The notes under the pieces were generated by a model. It had not been told where the DNA came from and did not search any database. It worked only from the letters and a program-made list of their open reading frames with translations. This document shows, piece after piece, positions 16,756 through 24,892 of a stretch of 64,000 nt of DNA. How positions within the stretch are numbered: the first letter of the stretch is position 1; every line of letters begins with the position of its first letter. This DNA is from a bacterium (lineage in GTDB: Bacteria; Sysuimicrobiota; Sysuimicrobiia; Sysuimicrobiales; Humicultoraceae). Both the position numbers and the translations under genes were made by a program. The DNA lies in the NCBI GenBank assembly GCA_031082185.1, contig JAVHLI010000007.1, positions 58,239 through 122,238 of the forward strand. Reading direction: 5' to 3'.

Positions 16756-18300
16756 CTAACGTCTCAACCAGGTCCCGGAGTAGCTCAGCTCTGCGCCCGG
16801 GGTGAGGAACAGCTTCTGCACGGAGTCCAAGGTCGCCTGAACGTTGATCGAGTGAACGGTGTAGATGAACGAGTTCTCCTGCCGGATCAGATCCTGGACC
16901 CTCCAGTAGATGGGCTCGCGGTCTTTCCGCTCGGTCAACCCCCGACCTCGATCCAGCAGTGCGTCGATCTCAGGGTGCTCCCAACCGTGCCAGTGCTGGG
17001 TGCCCTTGCGGTGGAACCAGTAAATCGGAGAGTCAGGATCCGGGCTGACGATCACGACGTCCTGCAGCGCGATCTCGAATTCATTCGTTCCAATCAACTT
17101 CGAGTTGTACGTGCCTGTGTCCAGGGCCTCGATTTTGACCCGGATGCCGGCCTGGGCGAGCTGGCTCGCGATGACCTCTGCTTGACGCACCATCGGTTGG
17201 TAGTTAGGGGCCATCAGCGTCGTCTCGAAGCCATCTGGATAGCCGGCGTCGGCCAGCAGCTTCTTCGCCGCAGCGATGTCGGCCTTGTTTCCGTACACGC
17301 GATTTGGTGGGTAGCCCATGAACCCCGGAGGCGTCGGCGTGTCCGCGGGAACGGCGAACCCGTAGTAGACGTCTCGCACGATCTGGTCGCGGTCCAGCGC
17401 CAGGGCGATCGCACGCCGGACGCGAGCGTCACCGAGCGGGCCGTTCTTCACCATCTTGTAGCTGAACAGGATGCCGTCCCATGCGTGTGCGACAATCGCC
17501 TGCACAACGATCCCCTTCTCTGTGCGCAGCTTAGCTACGTCCTTTAGGTCGGGAGTCTGGACGACGTCCGCCTGCCGGGTACGGAGCATATTCGCCCGGA
17601 CGAACGGATCGGGTACGATCAGGAACTTGATCCCGTTGAGGTAAGGCAGTCCCTTCATCCAGTACTTGTCGAACCGCTTCAGCTCGATGGAGTTGCCGGG
17701 GATCCATTTCACGAATTGGAACGGCCCGGTTCCGACGGGATTGCGGTTGAACTTCTCCATCCCCATCTCCTGATAGGCTTTCTTGGAGACGACCATGGTG
17801 AGATGAGTCAGGGAAGTCGCCTGGAAGGCCGCGTAGGGCATGGTCAGAACGAACTCGACAGTGTACCGGTTGATCACCCGCGCTTCCTTCAGTCCGCTCA
17901 ACGAGAAGAGAGACCGCAGCTTCTTCTGCACGACCTCGTTGTAACTGAAGGCCACGTCTTCCGCAGTCATCTCACCGTAGCCCTTGTGGAACTGCACGCC
18001 TTTGCGGAGCCTGACGATCCACCGGGTGTCGCTAACTTTCTCGATGGAAGTAGCCAGCCCCGGTACGAGCTTGCCTTCCCCGTAGTTCACGAAGAACAGC
18101 GGATCGAACAGCGCCAGCCGCGGCTTCGCGGACGGCGCATCGCCGCCGGTCATAAGTGGGCTGAGCGTGATCGGCTCCACGGCCACAGCGAATCGAAGCG
18201 TCCCGCCTCGCACCGGAGCCTGGCTGGCGCCGGCCGCAATAGCCATCGTCGTGACGACCATCGCCAACACGAGTACCCATACCGACAGGGCACGTTTCAT
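16756..18300 (-). CDS. Family 5 extracellular solute-binding protein (peptide-type)
   Basis: 514 residues from ATG at 18300 (MKRALSVWVLVLAMVVTTMA), a clear signal peptide ending near AAGASQA; GGAGG lies upstream. The mature part has the SBP_bac_5 pattern: RGGTLRFAVAVEP, the LVPGLATSIEKVSDTRWIVRLRKGVQFHKG segment (near 75-105) and VRRAIALALDRDQIV (near 300). It captures dipeptides, oligopeptides or other small polar solutes outside the cell and delivers them to the DppBC-type channel encoded downstream. There is no lipobox cysteine at the cleavage site. It is the best candidate for defining the substrate of the locus. Confidence 0.9.
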   Translation of the reverse strand: MKRALSVWVLVLAMVVTTMAIAAGASQAPVRGGTLRFAVAVEPITLSPLMTGGDAPSAKPRLALFDPLFFVNYGEGKLVPGLATSIEKVSDTRWIVRLRKGVQFHKGYGEMTAEDVAFSYNEVVQKKLRSLFSLSGLKEARVINRYTVEFVLTMPYAAFQATSLTHLTMVVSKKAYQEMGMEKFNRNPVGTGPFQFVKWIPGNSIELKRFDKYWMKGLPYLNGIKFLIVPDPFVRANMLRTRQADVVQTPDLKDVAKLRTEKGIVVQAIVAHAWDGILFSYKMVKNGPLGDARVRRAIALALDRDQIVRDVYYGFAVPADTPTPPGFMGYPPNRVYGNKADIAAAKKLLADAGYPDGFETTLMAPNYQPMVRQAEVIASQLAQAGIRVKIEALDTGTYNSKLIGTNEFEIALQDVVIVSPDPDSPIYWFHRKGTQHWHGWEHPEIDALLDRGRGLTERKDREPIYWRVQDLIRQENSFIYTVHSINVQATLDSVQKLFLTPGAELSYSGTWLRR

Positions 18301-18405
18301 GTGAACCGCAACCTCCTTTGTCTGACTCCTGCTTGTCCAACTCCCGCCGAACTTATACAACCGACCGCACACAGTGGCTCGCTGGCCCACCTCCTTTCCG
18401 GTCAC

Positions 18406-18873
18406 TCAGTCCTCGCGGAGCGCCACGACCATCTCCACTTCGACCGGGATGTTGTTGGGCAGCGCGGCCACACCCACCGCGGAACGCGCGTGGCGCCCGT
18501 TCTCTCCCCAGATCGAAACCATTAGATCCGAGAACCCGTCAACGACCTCTGGTTGCCGGTAAAAGTCAGGGGCGCTGGCGACCAACCCGAGCACCTTCAG
18601 TACGCCGGTGACACGGTCGAGGTCGCCCCCGAGAAAGTCCCTAAGGGCACTGAGCGCGTTGAGACCGCACAGTTGGGCCGCTTTATACCCCTCTTCGAGG
18701 GATACTTCCGCCCCCACCTTTCCCTGGCACTGGGGCGTCCCGTCGACAGTCGGCCCTTGTCCGGAAACATAGAGCAGATGGCCGTCACGCTTGACAGGTA
18801 TCAACCCCTTCCGATACGGGGTCTTGGGGAGCTCGAGACCAAGGCCACGAACGACTTCCTCTACCCTTCGCAT
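18406..18873 (-). CDS. RidA/YjgF-family enamine/imine deaminase-like protein
   Basis: 155 residues from ATG at 18873 with GAGGAG upstream. The Rid fold is recognisable from LLYVSGQGPTVDGTPQCQGKVG (near 36-57), QLCGLNALSALRDFLGGDLDRV (near 68-90) and the C-terminal HARSAVGVAALPNNIPVEVEMVVAL, in which the Arg of RSA(V)G is the usual active-site residue. RidA proteins hydrolyse reactive enamine/imine intermediates released by PLP enzymes or amino-acid oxidation. Its presence suggests that the locus handles amino compounds. It precedes the binding protein by about 105 bases. Confidence 0.85.
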   Translation of the reverse strand: MRRVEEVVRGLGLELPKTPYRKGLIPVKRDGHLLYVSGQGPTVDGTPQCQGKVGAEVSLEEGYKAAQLCGLNALSALRDFLGGDLDRVTGVLKVLGLVASAPDFYRQPEVVDGFSDLMVSIWGENGRHARSAVGVAALPNNIPVEVEMVVALRED

Positions 18874-19059
18874 GGCACACAACTCCTCAATGCGCCGCAG
18901 CAGTTACCGCTGCCATCGGGCGCCTGTTGTATTTCCTCCTGGCTGGTAAGGGCCGCGAGGAAGCGCGCGAAGCACTCCGCACCGTCGCGGCATACAATCG
19001 CTACCGCGTCCTCGCCCACGCCAACTTGGCCATCTGGATCTCGCCGGCTTTCAGTGCGT

Positions 19060-20026
19060 TCAACATGCTCTCTGCCTGTCGTTGCTGCTAAGAAATCTCT
19101 CGACGTCCACCCGCGTGGGGATGTATCCACCGCCCCCAACCCCGTCGCCGTTAGCACCCCCACTGCATGTCCGATGCGTCCGGCCTCCGCAGCGGGAGCG
19201 CCCGCCGCCCATGCGCTCACAAACGCACCGGCGAACGCGTCGCCGGCCCCGGTCGTGTGCAACATGTCCACGTGGCGCCGGAAGCGCGACCCGCTCGCCT
19301 TCGTCGGTCACGACGAGACAGCCGTCCGCACCCCGCCTGAGCACAACAACCCTCGCCGCCAGCCCGAGCAACCGGTCCACCACCTCGTTTGCAGATACCT
19401 CTGGGTGCAGCTGCGCGGCGTCCTCGTTGCTGAGGAACACCATGTGCGCAGCGGGCCGTCTGCTCCGCGACGGAACGCGCGGCGAACGCCGACCACAGTC
19501 GGGGCCGGAACTTCAGATCGAAGCTGATAAGACCACCAGAGCCCCGGACGATCGCGACCGCGGTCTCTGCGGTCACACGGGTTGACTCAGAGCTGGCCTG
19601 CGTGATGCCGGAGGTGTGCAGGTTCCGCACACGCGACAGGTAGGCGGCGTCGAGGTCCTCCGGCCGCAGGCGCGAACCGGCCAAGTGCGACCGGTAGTAC
19701 GTGAGTTCGTGTCCATCGTCATCCCGCAGCGAGATGAAGTACGCGCCGGTGGTCCCATCGGGTTCAACGATCACGCGGCTGTTATCAATTCCTTCGTGCT
19801 CCCACAACCCGTGGAACGCCCGGCCGAACTCGTCGGCCCCCAGACGTGCGATGTAGCCGCACACCGCCCCCATCCGTGCCGCCGCCACGATGAAGTTGGA
19901 GGTGTCGCCGCCGAAACCGCGGCGAAAGGTGCGCATGTCGCCCAAGCGGCCGCGCTGCTCCGCCGCGAACCGGACGAGCGGCTCCCCCAGCGCCGCGATG
20001 ATTGAGACGCCCTCAGATGCGGGCAA
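19060..20026 (-). pseudogene. PfkB/KdgK-like kinase with three frameshifts
   Basis: A paralogue of the kinase at 10888-11868 that needs three reading-frame changes. It starts at a TTG (20026) overlapping the RraA gene, reads RRGFGGDTSNFIVAAARMG, and then loses frame near 19450 (one extra base after the AEQTAR region, resuming at HMVFLSNEDAAQLHP). It loses frame again near 19287 (one extra base before RRHVDMLHTTGAGDAFAGAF) and a third time near 19125 (one base missing between GLGAV and YIPTRVDVERFLSSNDRQRA), ending at TGA 19062-19060. All domains survive once the frame is corrected, so decay is recent or the indels are sequencing errors in GC-rich runs. Confidence 0.75.
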
Positions 20027-20672
20027 ACTCGTCCAGCGCCTTCAGGATCGAGCCCGTGCGCCGGATGCCCTCGGCCATGCGCCGCTCGGTGTCCTCGATC
20101 TCGGTCGCCATCTTCAGCACCTCGGCGGCGTGGGCCCGCGGCACGACCACGACCCCGTCCGTGTCGCCCACGATGATGTCGCCCGGGTGCACCAGGACGC
20201 CTCCGCAGGTCACCGGGAGGTCGCGGCCGACGGTGACGTACCGGCCTACCGTCGTCGACGGGATCACGGTCCGGGAGAATACCGGAAAGCCCATCTGCCG
20301 GATCTCCTCGACGTCCCGCACCCCGGCGTCGAGGACCGCGCCCGCCAGCCTGCGCGTCACGGCCGCGGTGGCCATCAGCCCGCCCCAGCACGCCACGTTG
20401 CGGCTGCCGTGCGGATCCTCCATACCGATCACCACCACGGCGCCGGCCGGCGCCGTGTCGATCGTCTCGAGCGCGTGGGTGGGCGGCTGCGGTTCCAGCG
20501 CCGCCCGCTCCAGCACCGTGACCGCCGGACCGACCAGCTTGGCGCTGAGGATCGGCTTGATCTCGTGGGTCATGAACCCGGGGCGGCCGCTCACCCGGTC
20601 CACGGCGTCAGACACCGACGCCGTGGACACGCCGCGAAACCCCTCGACGAGGTCCTGCAGGTCAACTGCCAT
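20013..20672 (-). CDS. RraA-family protein, likely class II pyruvate-type aldolase (second copy)
   Basis: 219 residues from ATG at 20672, the same length as the paralogue at 11855-12514 and colinear with it; an upstream in-frame start at 20741 would overlap the regulator by 80 bases. It retains LDAGVRDVEEIRQMGFPVFSR (catalytic Arg-Asp), the THEIKP segment and DGVVVVPR. The ATG lies inside the last codons of the iclR-type gene (11-base overlap), so regulator and aldolase are translationally coupled, and the frameshifted kinase follows with a 14-base overlap. Function is as for the first copy. Confidence 0.85.
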   Translation of the reverse strand: MAVDLQDLVEGFRGVSTASVSDAVDRVSGRPGFMTHEIKPILSAKLVGPAVTVLERAALEPQPPTHALETIDTAPAGAVVVIGMEDPHGSRNVACWGGLMATAAVTRRLAGAVLDAGVRDVEEIRQMGFPVFSRTVIPSTTVGRYVTVGRDLPVTCGGVLVHPGDIIVGDTDGVVVVPRAHAAEVLKMATEIEDTERRMAEGIRRTGSILKALDEFARI

Positions 20673-21543
20673 TGTGCTCACCGTCCCCACCCAGAGTGCC
20701 CTTCCATCCCATGCTGCGGGAGATGCGCTCCGCCGCCTCACGCACCTGGGGGCCGAGCCAGCGCCGCACGCGCTCCATGGTCACCGTGCGCGTCGCCCCC
20801 GAAACACTCACCGCCCCGGCCACGCCCCCCGTATGGTCGAAGACGGGAGCGCCCACGCAGCGGATGCCGTCTTCGTTCTCAACGTTGTCGATGGCGTACC
20901 CGCGGGCGCGCACGGCCGCTAGTTCCCCCCGCAGCCGGTGCCGGTCGGTGATCGTGCGAGCGGTTCGCCGCGGCGTGCCCCAGGCGTCGATGACCCGCGC
21001 GACATCTGCGTCGGGTAGGTACGCCAGCATCGCCTTCCCCAGGGCGGTGCAGTGGGCCGGTATGATCTTCCCGATCGCAGAGGCCATGCGCAGGGGGCCG
21101 GCGGGCTCGACCTTGTCGATGTACACAACCTGCCCCTGCTGCAAGACGGCCAGGTGCGTGGTCTCGTCCGTGCGGTCGCGCAGGTCGAGCAGCACGGGCC
21201 GTCCCGCGGCACGCACGTCGATTTGTTCGAGGCGCTGCGCTGCCAGCCAGAGAACGCGCGGGCCAATGACATACCCACCGTCGGTGGCGGCAATCATCCC
21301 CTGATCGTTGAGGGTCTTCATCAGGCGGTACACCGTGGGCCGGGGCAGCGAGACCGCCGCGCTCAATTGCGCGACGCTGAGGGGCGGGCCGGCGCAGCCC
21401 AGGGCGCGGAGGAGGGCGATCACTCGCTCGACGGATTGCACCCCCTCGCGGGCAGGAGGGGCCTTGCGACCTGCGGCAACCGCACGACGTTCGATGGGTG
21501 GCATCGTCCCGGCATCCGAACAGGCCCCACTCGATGTCCGCAT
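20662..21543 (-). CDS. IclR-family transcriptional regulator
   Basis: About 293 residues from ATG at 21543; ATG at 21504 is an alternative, and the much longer in-frame extension reaches into the repeat region and is not believed. The N-terminal winged helix is SVAQLSAAVSLPRPTVYRLMKTLNDQGMI, and the C-terminal effector domain shows the IclR pattern from LDLRDRTDETTHLAVL to ARGYAIDNVENEDGIRCVGAPVFDHTGGVAGAVSV. IclR proteins bind small acids and control adjacent catabolic genes. It is the first gene of the 10.9-21.5 kb minus-strand locus and probably regulates it and itself. Confidence 0.88.
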   Translation of the reverse strand: MRTSSGACSDAGTMPPIERRAVAAGRKAPPAREGVQSVERVIALLRALGCAGPPLSVAQLSAAVSLPRPTVYRLMKTLNDQGMIAATDGGYVIGPRVLWLAAQRLEQIDVRAAGRPVLLDLRDRTDETTHLAVLQQGQVVYIDKVEPAGPLRMASAIGKIIPAHCTALGKAMLAYLPDADVARVIDAWGTPRRTARTITDRHRLRGELAAVRARGYAIDNVENEDGIRCVGAPVFDHTGGVAGAVSVSGATRTVTMERVRRWLGPQVREAAERISRSMGWKGTLGGDGEHNGS

Positions 21544-21638
21544 CGTGGACAGCCTATTCTTATTTTGACTAGGGGGTTCGACGCCAGAGACGTGTTCTCC
21601 TGCCCGAGGATGGGTCAAGTCCCAAACTCGAGTCAGGC

Positions 21639-21974
21639 AAGAGTCCACGGACCGGGAGAGCGCGTTCCAAGGGGACTCCGAAGGAGCGGACGTTCGCATT
21701 CCGAGTCCGGGAGGCTGGACACGCCGGTTCGGAAATCCGTACCCATACAGTCCGGAATTCCGGACACCTCGCCCGTCCCCAACATGGCCGTGTGACTTCG
21801 GCAGTTGGCAGTCAGGCCTGGCTTCTCTTCGTGGCCTTCCGCGTCCCGGCCAGGTAGCTCTCCAGGATCTCAGCAACCGTCGCCGTCATGGACTTGCGCT
21901 TCTCCCGCGCCAGCTCCTCCAGTTGCTCTGCCATCTGGGGCGTGAGGCGAATCGTCAACTGCACCGTCGGCTTT
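21639..21974. repeat. 336-bp direct repeat, copy A
   Basis: This segment aligns without gaps to 24557-24892 (constant offset of 2918). I count roughly 22 differences by eye: about 4 in the 163 bases of ribbon-helix-helix coding sequence and about 18 in the non-coding part, giving about 93% identity. The non-coding part contains a TCCGGAATTCCGGA palindrome and lies downstream of the small gene. The two copies bracket the accessory genes between 22.0 and 24.5 kb, so the pair could mediate excision or duplication of that segment. Confidence 0.9.
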
Positions 21975-21979
21975 GGCAT
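21812..21979 (-). CDS. Small ribbon-helix-helix (CopG/MetJ-like) DNA-binding protein, copy A
   Basis: 55 residues, MPKPTVQLTIRLTPQMAEQL followed by a lysine/arginine-rich helix and the tail LAGTRKATKRSQA. The pattern of one short strand (TVQLTIRLT) and two helices is the ribbon-helix-helix fold used by CopG-type repressors and type II antitoxins. The ATG at 21979 has GGGAGG upstream. No toxin gene follows it, so it is an orphan antitoxin or a small regulator. A near-identical gene lies in copy B of the 336-bp repeat. Confidence 0.75.
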   Translation of the reverse strand: MPKPTVQLTIRLTPQMAEQLEELAREKRKSMTATVAEILESYLAGTRKATKRSQA

Positions 21980-22049
21980 CGGGGGGACCCTCCCATCACG
22001 GCTGTGCCCAACCTACCACACCTCACCCACGCAGGCAAGTAGTGACTCA

Positions 22050-22078
22050 TTGACAGCCCGCCTGCATCAGGCTATCAT
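22050..22078 (+). promoter_or_regulatory. Sigma-70-type promoter before the nuclease pseudogene
   Basis: TTGACA at 22050-22055, a 17-base spacer and TATCAT at 22073-22078, ending 20 bases before the GTG of the nuclease gene. This is a near-consensus housekeeping promoter, giving a very short leader that contains GGTGAGGTGA as the ribosome binding site. Confidence 0.7.
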
Positions 22079-22098
22079 GGGGGTGAGGTGATGCTCAT

Positions 22099-22537
22099 GT
22101 GTTCAAGAACCACCGCCCCAATGTCCCCGAACTGATCGTCGCCCGCCTCCTCCAGGCCCGAGGCTTCCGGGTCGCCCCCCTCGCCCAGCCCCCTTATCCC
22201 TGCTCTCGCACTCCCCGACTACCTCCGCTTCGCCCCAGACTTCCTAGCCTGGCGCCCCAACGCCCAGCCCAGACTCCTCGAGATCAAGAGCTCCTACAAC
22301 GGCCACGCCAAGATCAAGCTACGAGCCCTCCACGCCTACGAGGCATGGCAGGCCTTCGCCGGCCTCGACCTCCACCTCCTGGCATGGTCCTTCGCCTCCG
22401 CCAGCCTCTACGCTTATCCCTTGGACGTCGTCCGATCGCTCATGCGCTCGCGGCCCGTCGAGCGGTTCTACGACACCCACGACGAGTTCGTGTCGATCCC
22501 CCTGCCCAAAGAACCGGTCGACCCGAATCGCTGGTAG
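22099..22537 (+). pseudogene. PD-(D/E)XK nuclease-like gene with one frameshift
   Basis: From GTG at 22099 the frame reads FKNHRPNVPELIVARLLQARGF and then shifts in the run CAGCCCCCTTA near 22190, where one extra C is present. In the next frame it continues LIPALALPDYLRFAPDFLAWRPNAQPRLLEIKSS to a TAG at 22535-22537. After correction the protein is about 145 residues, with PDF...LLEIKSS matching the PD-(D/E)XK nuclease active site, and YDTHDEFVSIPLPKEPVDP at the C-terminus. It may be a restriction-type or repair nuclease of an accessory island. The strong promoter and ribosome binding site are intact, so the frameshift is recent or an assembly error in a C-run. Confidence 0.6.
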
Positions 22538-22743
22538 GTCTGCGGGGCGCCCCAGGGGCCGGAGCCGGCCAGTCACAGTCGCCTCCGGCCCGCCGCCCGA
22601 ACGATCAGAGAAGGTGACCGCGGCCCCGCGGGACTGTAAGAGCCCAGGTCAGTCTGGCCTTGGGAATCCTGCAATATGCCACCGAGCAGTTCGCAATCGG
22701 GCCTCACTGCTGTGAGGCCGCCATCCCACACTTGTGAGATGCG

Positions 22744-23048
22744 GGCCGATGCCGCACGATGGGACGATCATCCCCGACGCGCCCGATCGCCTGTGGGGCA
22801 CGGACGCCACGATGGCGTATACACGGAACGACGGATGGGTGTGGGCGTTCGTGGCTGTCGATCACTACACCGCGGAGGCCTGAGCGACCGTGGCCAAGCG
22901 TGGTGATCGGTTTGCCGCCACCGAGCCGATCTGCGATGCCTCAGGCCACTTCCAGGGCGCGCTGCGCCTGCGGGCCCAGACGTATGCCGGTCTCGATGCG
23001 AGAGGCCTACGCGAGTGCCACGCAGGTGATGGCAGCATGATCAGCTAA
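22744..23048 (+). pseudogene. Integrase-core (IS3-type) transposase relic
   Basis: An open but startless frame gives HDGTIIPDAPDRLWGTDATM and AFVAVDHYTAEA, then a TGA where tryptophan is expected, then ATVAKRGDRFAATEPI. DRLWGTDAT and AVDHYTAE match the first Asp region of the rve/DDE integrase core of IS3-family OrfB proteins. The remainder (to about 23048) is degenerate and the C-terminal Glu region is gone. Only about 100 residues remain and no terminal repeats are visible. The roughly 200 bases before it (22538-22743) show nothing I can assign. Confidence 0.6.
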
Positions 23049-23054
23049 ACCGAG

Positions 23055-23318
23055 ATGCTGTCCAAGGAAACCGGGACCGGTGCACTGGGGCGGAGCTTCA
23101 AGACGACGAACACCCTGGAGTCCATCATGGCTCAGGTGGAAGACCGGATCGGTAAGGTGGATCGCTGGCAGAACAACCAGCAGAAGCAGCGGTGGCTGGC
23201 CACGGCCCTGTTGGACATCGAGCCGCGGTTGCGACGGCTCAAAGGGTACCGAGCGTTGCCGAAGTTACGGCACGCGCTTCAACGCACGATCGCCTCTAAG
23301 GAAGTGACGGCGGCCTGA
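23055..23318 (+). pseudogene. IS256/mutator-family transposase C-terminal relic
   Basis: An 87-residue frame containing SFKTTNTLESIMAQVEDRIG and QQKQRWLATALLDIEPRLRRLKGYRALPKLRHAL. TTN-x-LE(S) corresponds to the TTNAIE block of the intact transposase at 25011-26192, which carries the catalytic Glu, but the downstream sequence is of a different subgroup, so it came from another element. The first two catalytic Asp blocks are missing. It is a remnant, not a functional gene, although the frame from its ATG is open. Confidence 0.6.
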
Positions 23319-23339
23319 TGATGCCCGTGGCCGCTTCCC

Positions 23340-23666
23340 TCAATTCTCAACGGACTCTACCACACTCTCGGCGTTCCGGCGGAGAGATTCGCGTACTACG
23401 CCGATGGACTTGTGCATCTTTCGGTATCTCATGAATCCAAAGATCCCCACGGCGATACCAAAGAGGATGCAAACCATCCCGATGTAGGGAAGTATGCCCT
23501 TCTCAAGAAAATGGAGGAAGGTCACCCCAACAATGACAAGGGTCAGTGAGCTGCGAAAATACGCCAAGACCGTTCGCTCGTTTGCCAAGAGGGTTCGGTC
23601 AATAGCGAGTTCATCGCGCAGGATGAGTTCCTCACGTTGGAATCGCTCATAGGGATTTCCTGTCAT
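23340..23666 (-). CDS. DUF202 inner-membrane protein
   Basis: 108 residues from ATG at 23666 with AAAGGAAG upstream; an in-frame start 16 codons earlier has no such site. The N-terminal motif LAIDRTLLANERTVLAYFRSSLTL is the DUF202 hallmark (RT-x-LA-x-ER-x-x-LA-x-x-R), followed by two membrane helices (near 48-66 and 72-90) and a basic C-terminal tail. Function is not established; members resemble the VTC1/YidH membrane domain. It stands alone between transposase relics and a toxin-antitoxin pair. Confidence 0.85.
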   Translation of the reverse strand: MTGNPYERFQREELILRDELAIDRTLLANERTVLAYFRSSLTLVIVGVTFLHFLEKGILPYIGMVCILFGIAVGIFGFMRYRKMHKSIGVVRESLRRNAESVVESVEN

Positions 23667-23775
23667 GCGTCTTCCTTTCGTATGATCGAACGGCTTGGCG
23701 ATGAGCCGCGCCATCTTCTGGCGTCGGTCTCCATCGCCTGGTTAGGCACGGCCTCCCTCCGACCTGCCAGCATCA

Positions 23776-24117
23776 TTACGAACCGCCAGCGCGAAGGAGG
23801 TTCACCACGGCATTGACGACTCGCTTCAACGATTGCGACTTCAGTGTGGCAACCTCCGCCGCAATGAGATCCCTATTGGCGGTGAAGAGTTTGCCGGGAC
23901 GGGCATAGCTCGTGACTCGCAGCGACCCAGTGGCGAAGCTGGTACCCTCAAGTTTGATTGCCCGGGTGTCGCCGTAGGGCTTACTCGTCACCTGGCACAG
24001 AATCCAGTCGCCCCGGCCAGCGTCAGCAAGCACCACGGCCGGACGCAGTTTCGTCTGCGACAGGTCCGAGAATGGGAAGCGCACCAAGACTACCGCACCT
24101 GCTGCAGGTGCGCCCAC
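23776..24117 (-). CDS. MazF/PemK-like endoribonuclease toxin
   Basis: 113 residues from GTG at 24117. GAVVLVRFPFSDLSQTKLRPAVVLAD is the N-terminal MazF/PemK signature (a strand followed by K-x-RPA-x-V), and ILCQVTSKPYGD plus LEGTSFATGSLRVTSYARPGKLFTANRDLI match the later core, including the conserved Ser/Thr. MazF toxins cleave mRNA at short motifs to arrest growth. The gene overlaps the upstream antitoxin by 28 bases, as is common for these pairs. No disrupting codon is seen, so the pair looks functional. Confidence 0.85.
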   Translation of the reverse strand: MGAPAAGAVVLVRFPFSDLSQTKLRPAVVLADAGRGDWILCQVTSKPYGDTRAIKLEGTSFATGSLRVTSYARPGKLFTANRDLIAAEVATLKSQSLKRVVNAVVNLLRAGGS

Positions 24118-24311
24118 GCCTCGTCCTCCTCCGGACGGTTCCAGTCGTCGGCAAGCGCCGCCTCGCTCAGCAGTGCACTTTCAGCTATGCCCGCCACTGG
24201 GCGTTCCTCCAGGATCGTCACGAGCGCCCGTCGCGCTGCGGGGAGACGCACCTGCTTCAGTAGGCGTACGTTTCCCTGCTCATCGATCACAGCCTCGACC
24301 GTTCGGATCAT
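24090..24311 (-). CDS. Antitoxin partner of the MazF/PemK-like toxin
   Basis: 73 residues from ATG at 24311, with GGAGG upstream (the longer frame begins at a TTG inside that site). The sequence MIRTVEAVIDEQGNVRLLKQVRLPAARRALVTILEE resembles the small beta-strand DNA-binding or DUF2281-like N-terminal domains of antitoxins, and the acidic C-terminus (DDWNRPEEDEAWAHLQQVR) is the kind of flexible segment that occupies the toxin groove. It precedes the toxin in the same operon, as antitoxins usually do. Confidence 0.75.
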   Translation of the reverse strand: MIRTVEAVIDEQGNVRLLKQVRLPAARRALVTILEERPVAGIAESALLSEAALADDWNRPEEDEAWAHLQQVR

Positions 24312-24556
24312 CGTCTCTGCCTCCAAAGGCTAGTGTACACGATTCGCGTTGCGCCTGCCTTCTATGAAGGCTCTGCGTCACGCACCGTAGATGACCGTGT
24401 CGGCGTCCGACTCTCCGGCTCACTGCGTGTCGCTGGCGGCCTGCCTCGTGCGTCCGGGCCCGAAGGCCTCGAACGACCTTCTATCCGTGCTGGCCACTCC
24501 CGGCCAGGCACCTCATCCTGTGTTCGCTCCGCGGCGAATCCGACAGGCCCTGGGGG

Positions 24557-24892
24557 AAGAGTCCACGGACCGGGAGAGCGCGTTCCAAGGGGACTTCGGG
24601 AAAGCGGGTGTTCGCATTCCGAGTCCGGGAAGATGCACACACCGGTTCGGAAATCCATACTCGTACAGTCCGGAATCCCGGACACCTCACCCGTCCCCAA
24701 CATGGCCGTGTGAGTTCGCCAGTTGGCAGTCAGGCCTGGCTTCTCTTCGTGGCCTTCCGCGTCCCGGCCAGGTAGCTCTCCAGGATCTCAGCCACCGTAG
24801 CCGTCATGGACTTGTGCTTCTCCCGCGCCAGCTCCTCCAGTTGCTCTGCCATCTGGGGCGTGAGGCGAATCGTCAACTGCACGGTCGGCTTT
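24557..24892. repeat. 336-bp direct repeat, copy B
   Basis: The ungapped partner of 21639-21974. Similarity stops at 24892, four bases before the left terminal repeat of the IS256-family element at 24897, so that element marks one border of the copy. At the other border both copies begin AAGAGTCCACGG. The copy contains the 3' region and nearly all of the second ribbon-helix-helix gene. Confidence 0.9.

Noticed and set aside
21544..21876. N-terminal extension of the IclR-family gene by 111 codons
   Set aside because: The extension passes through the 336-bp repeat and overlaps the RHH gene; no IclR protein has such a segment.
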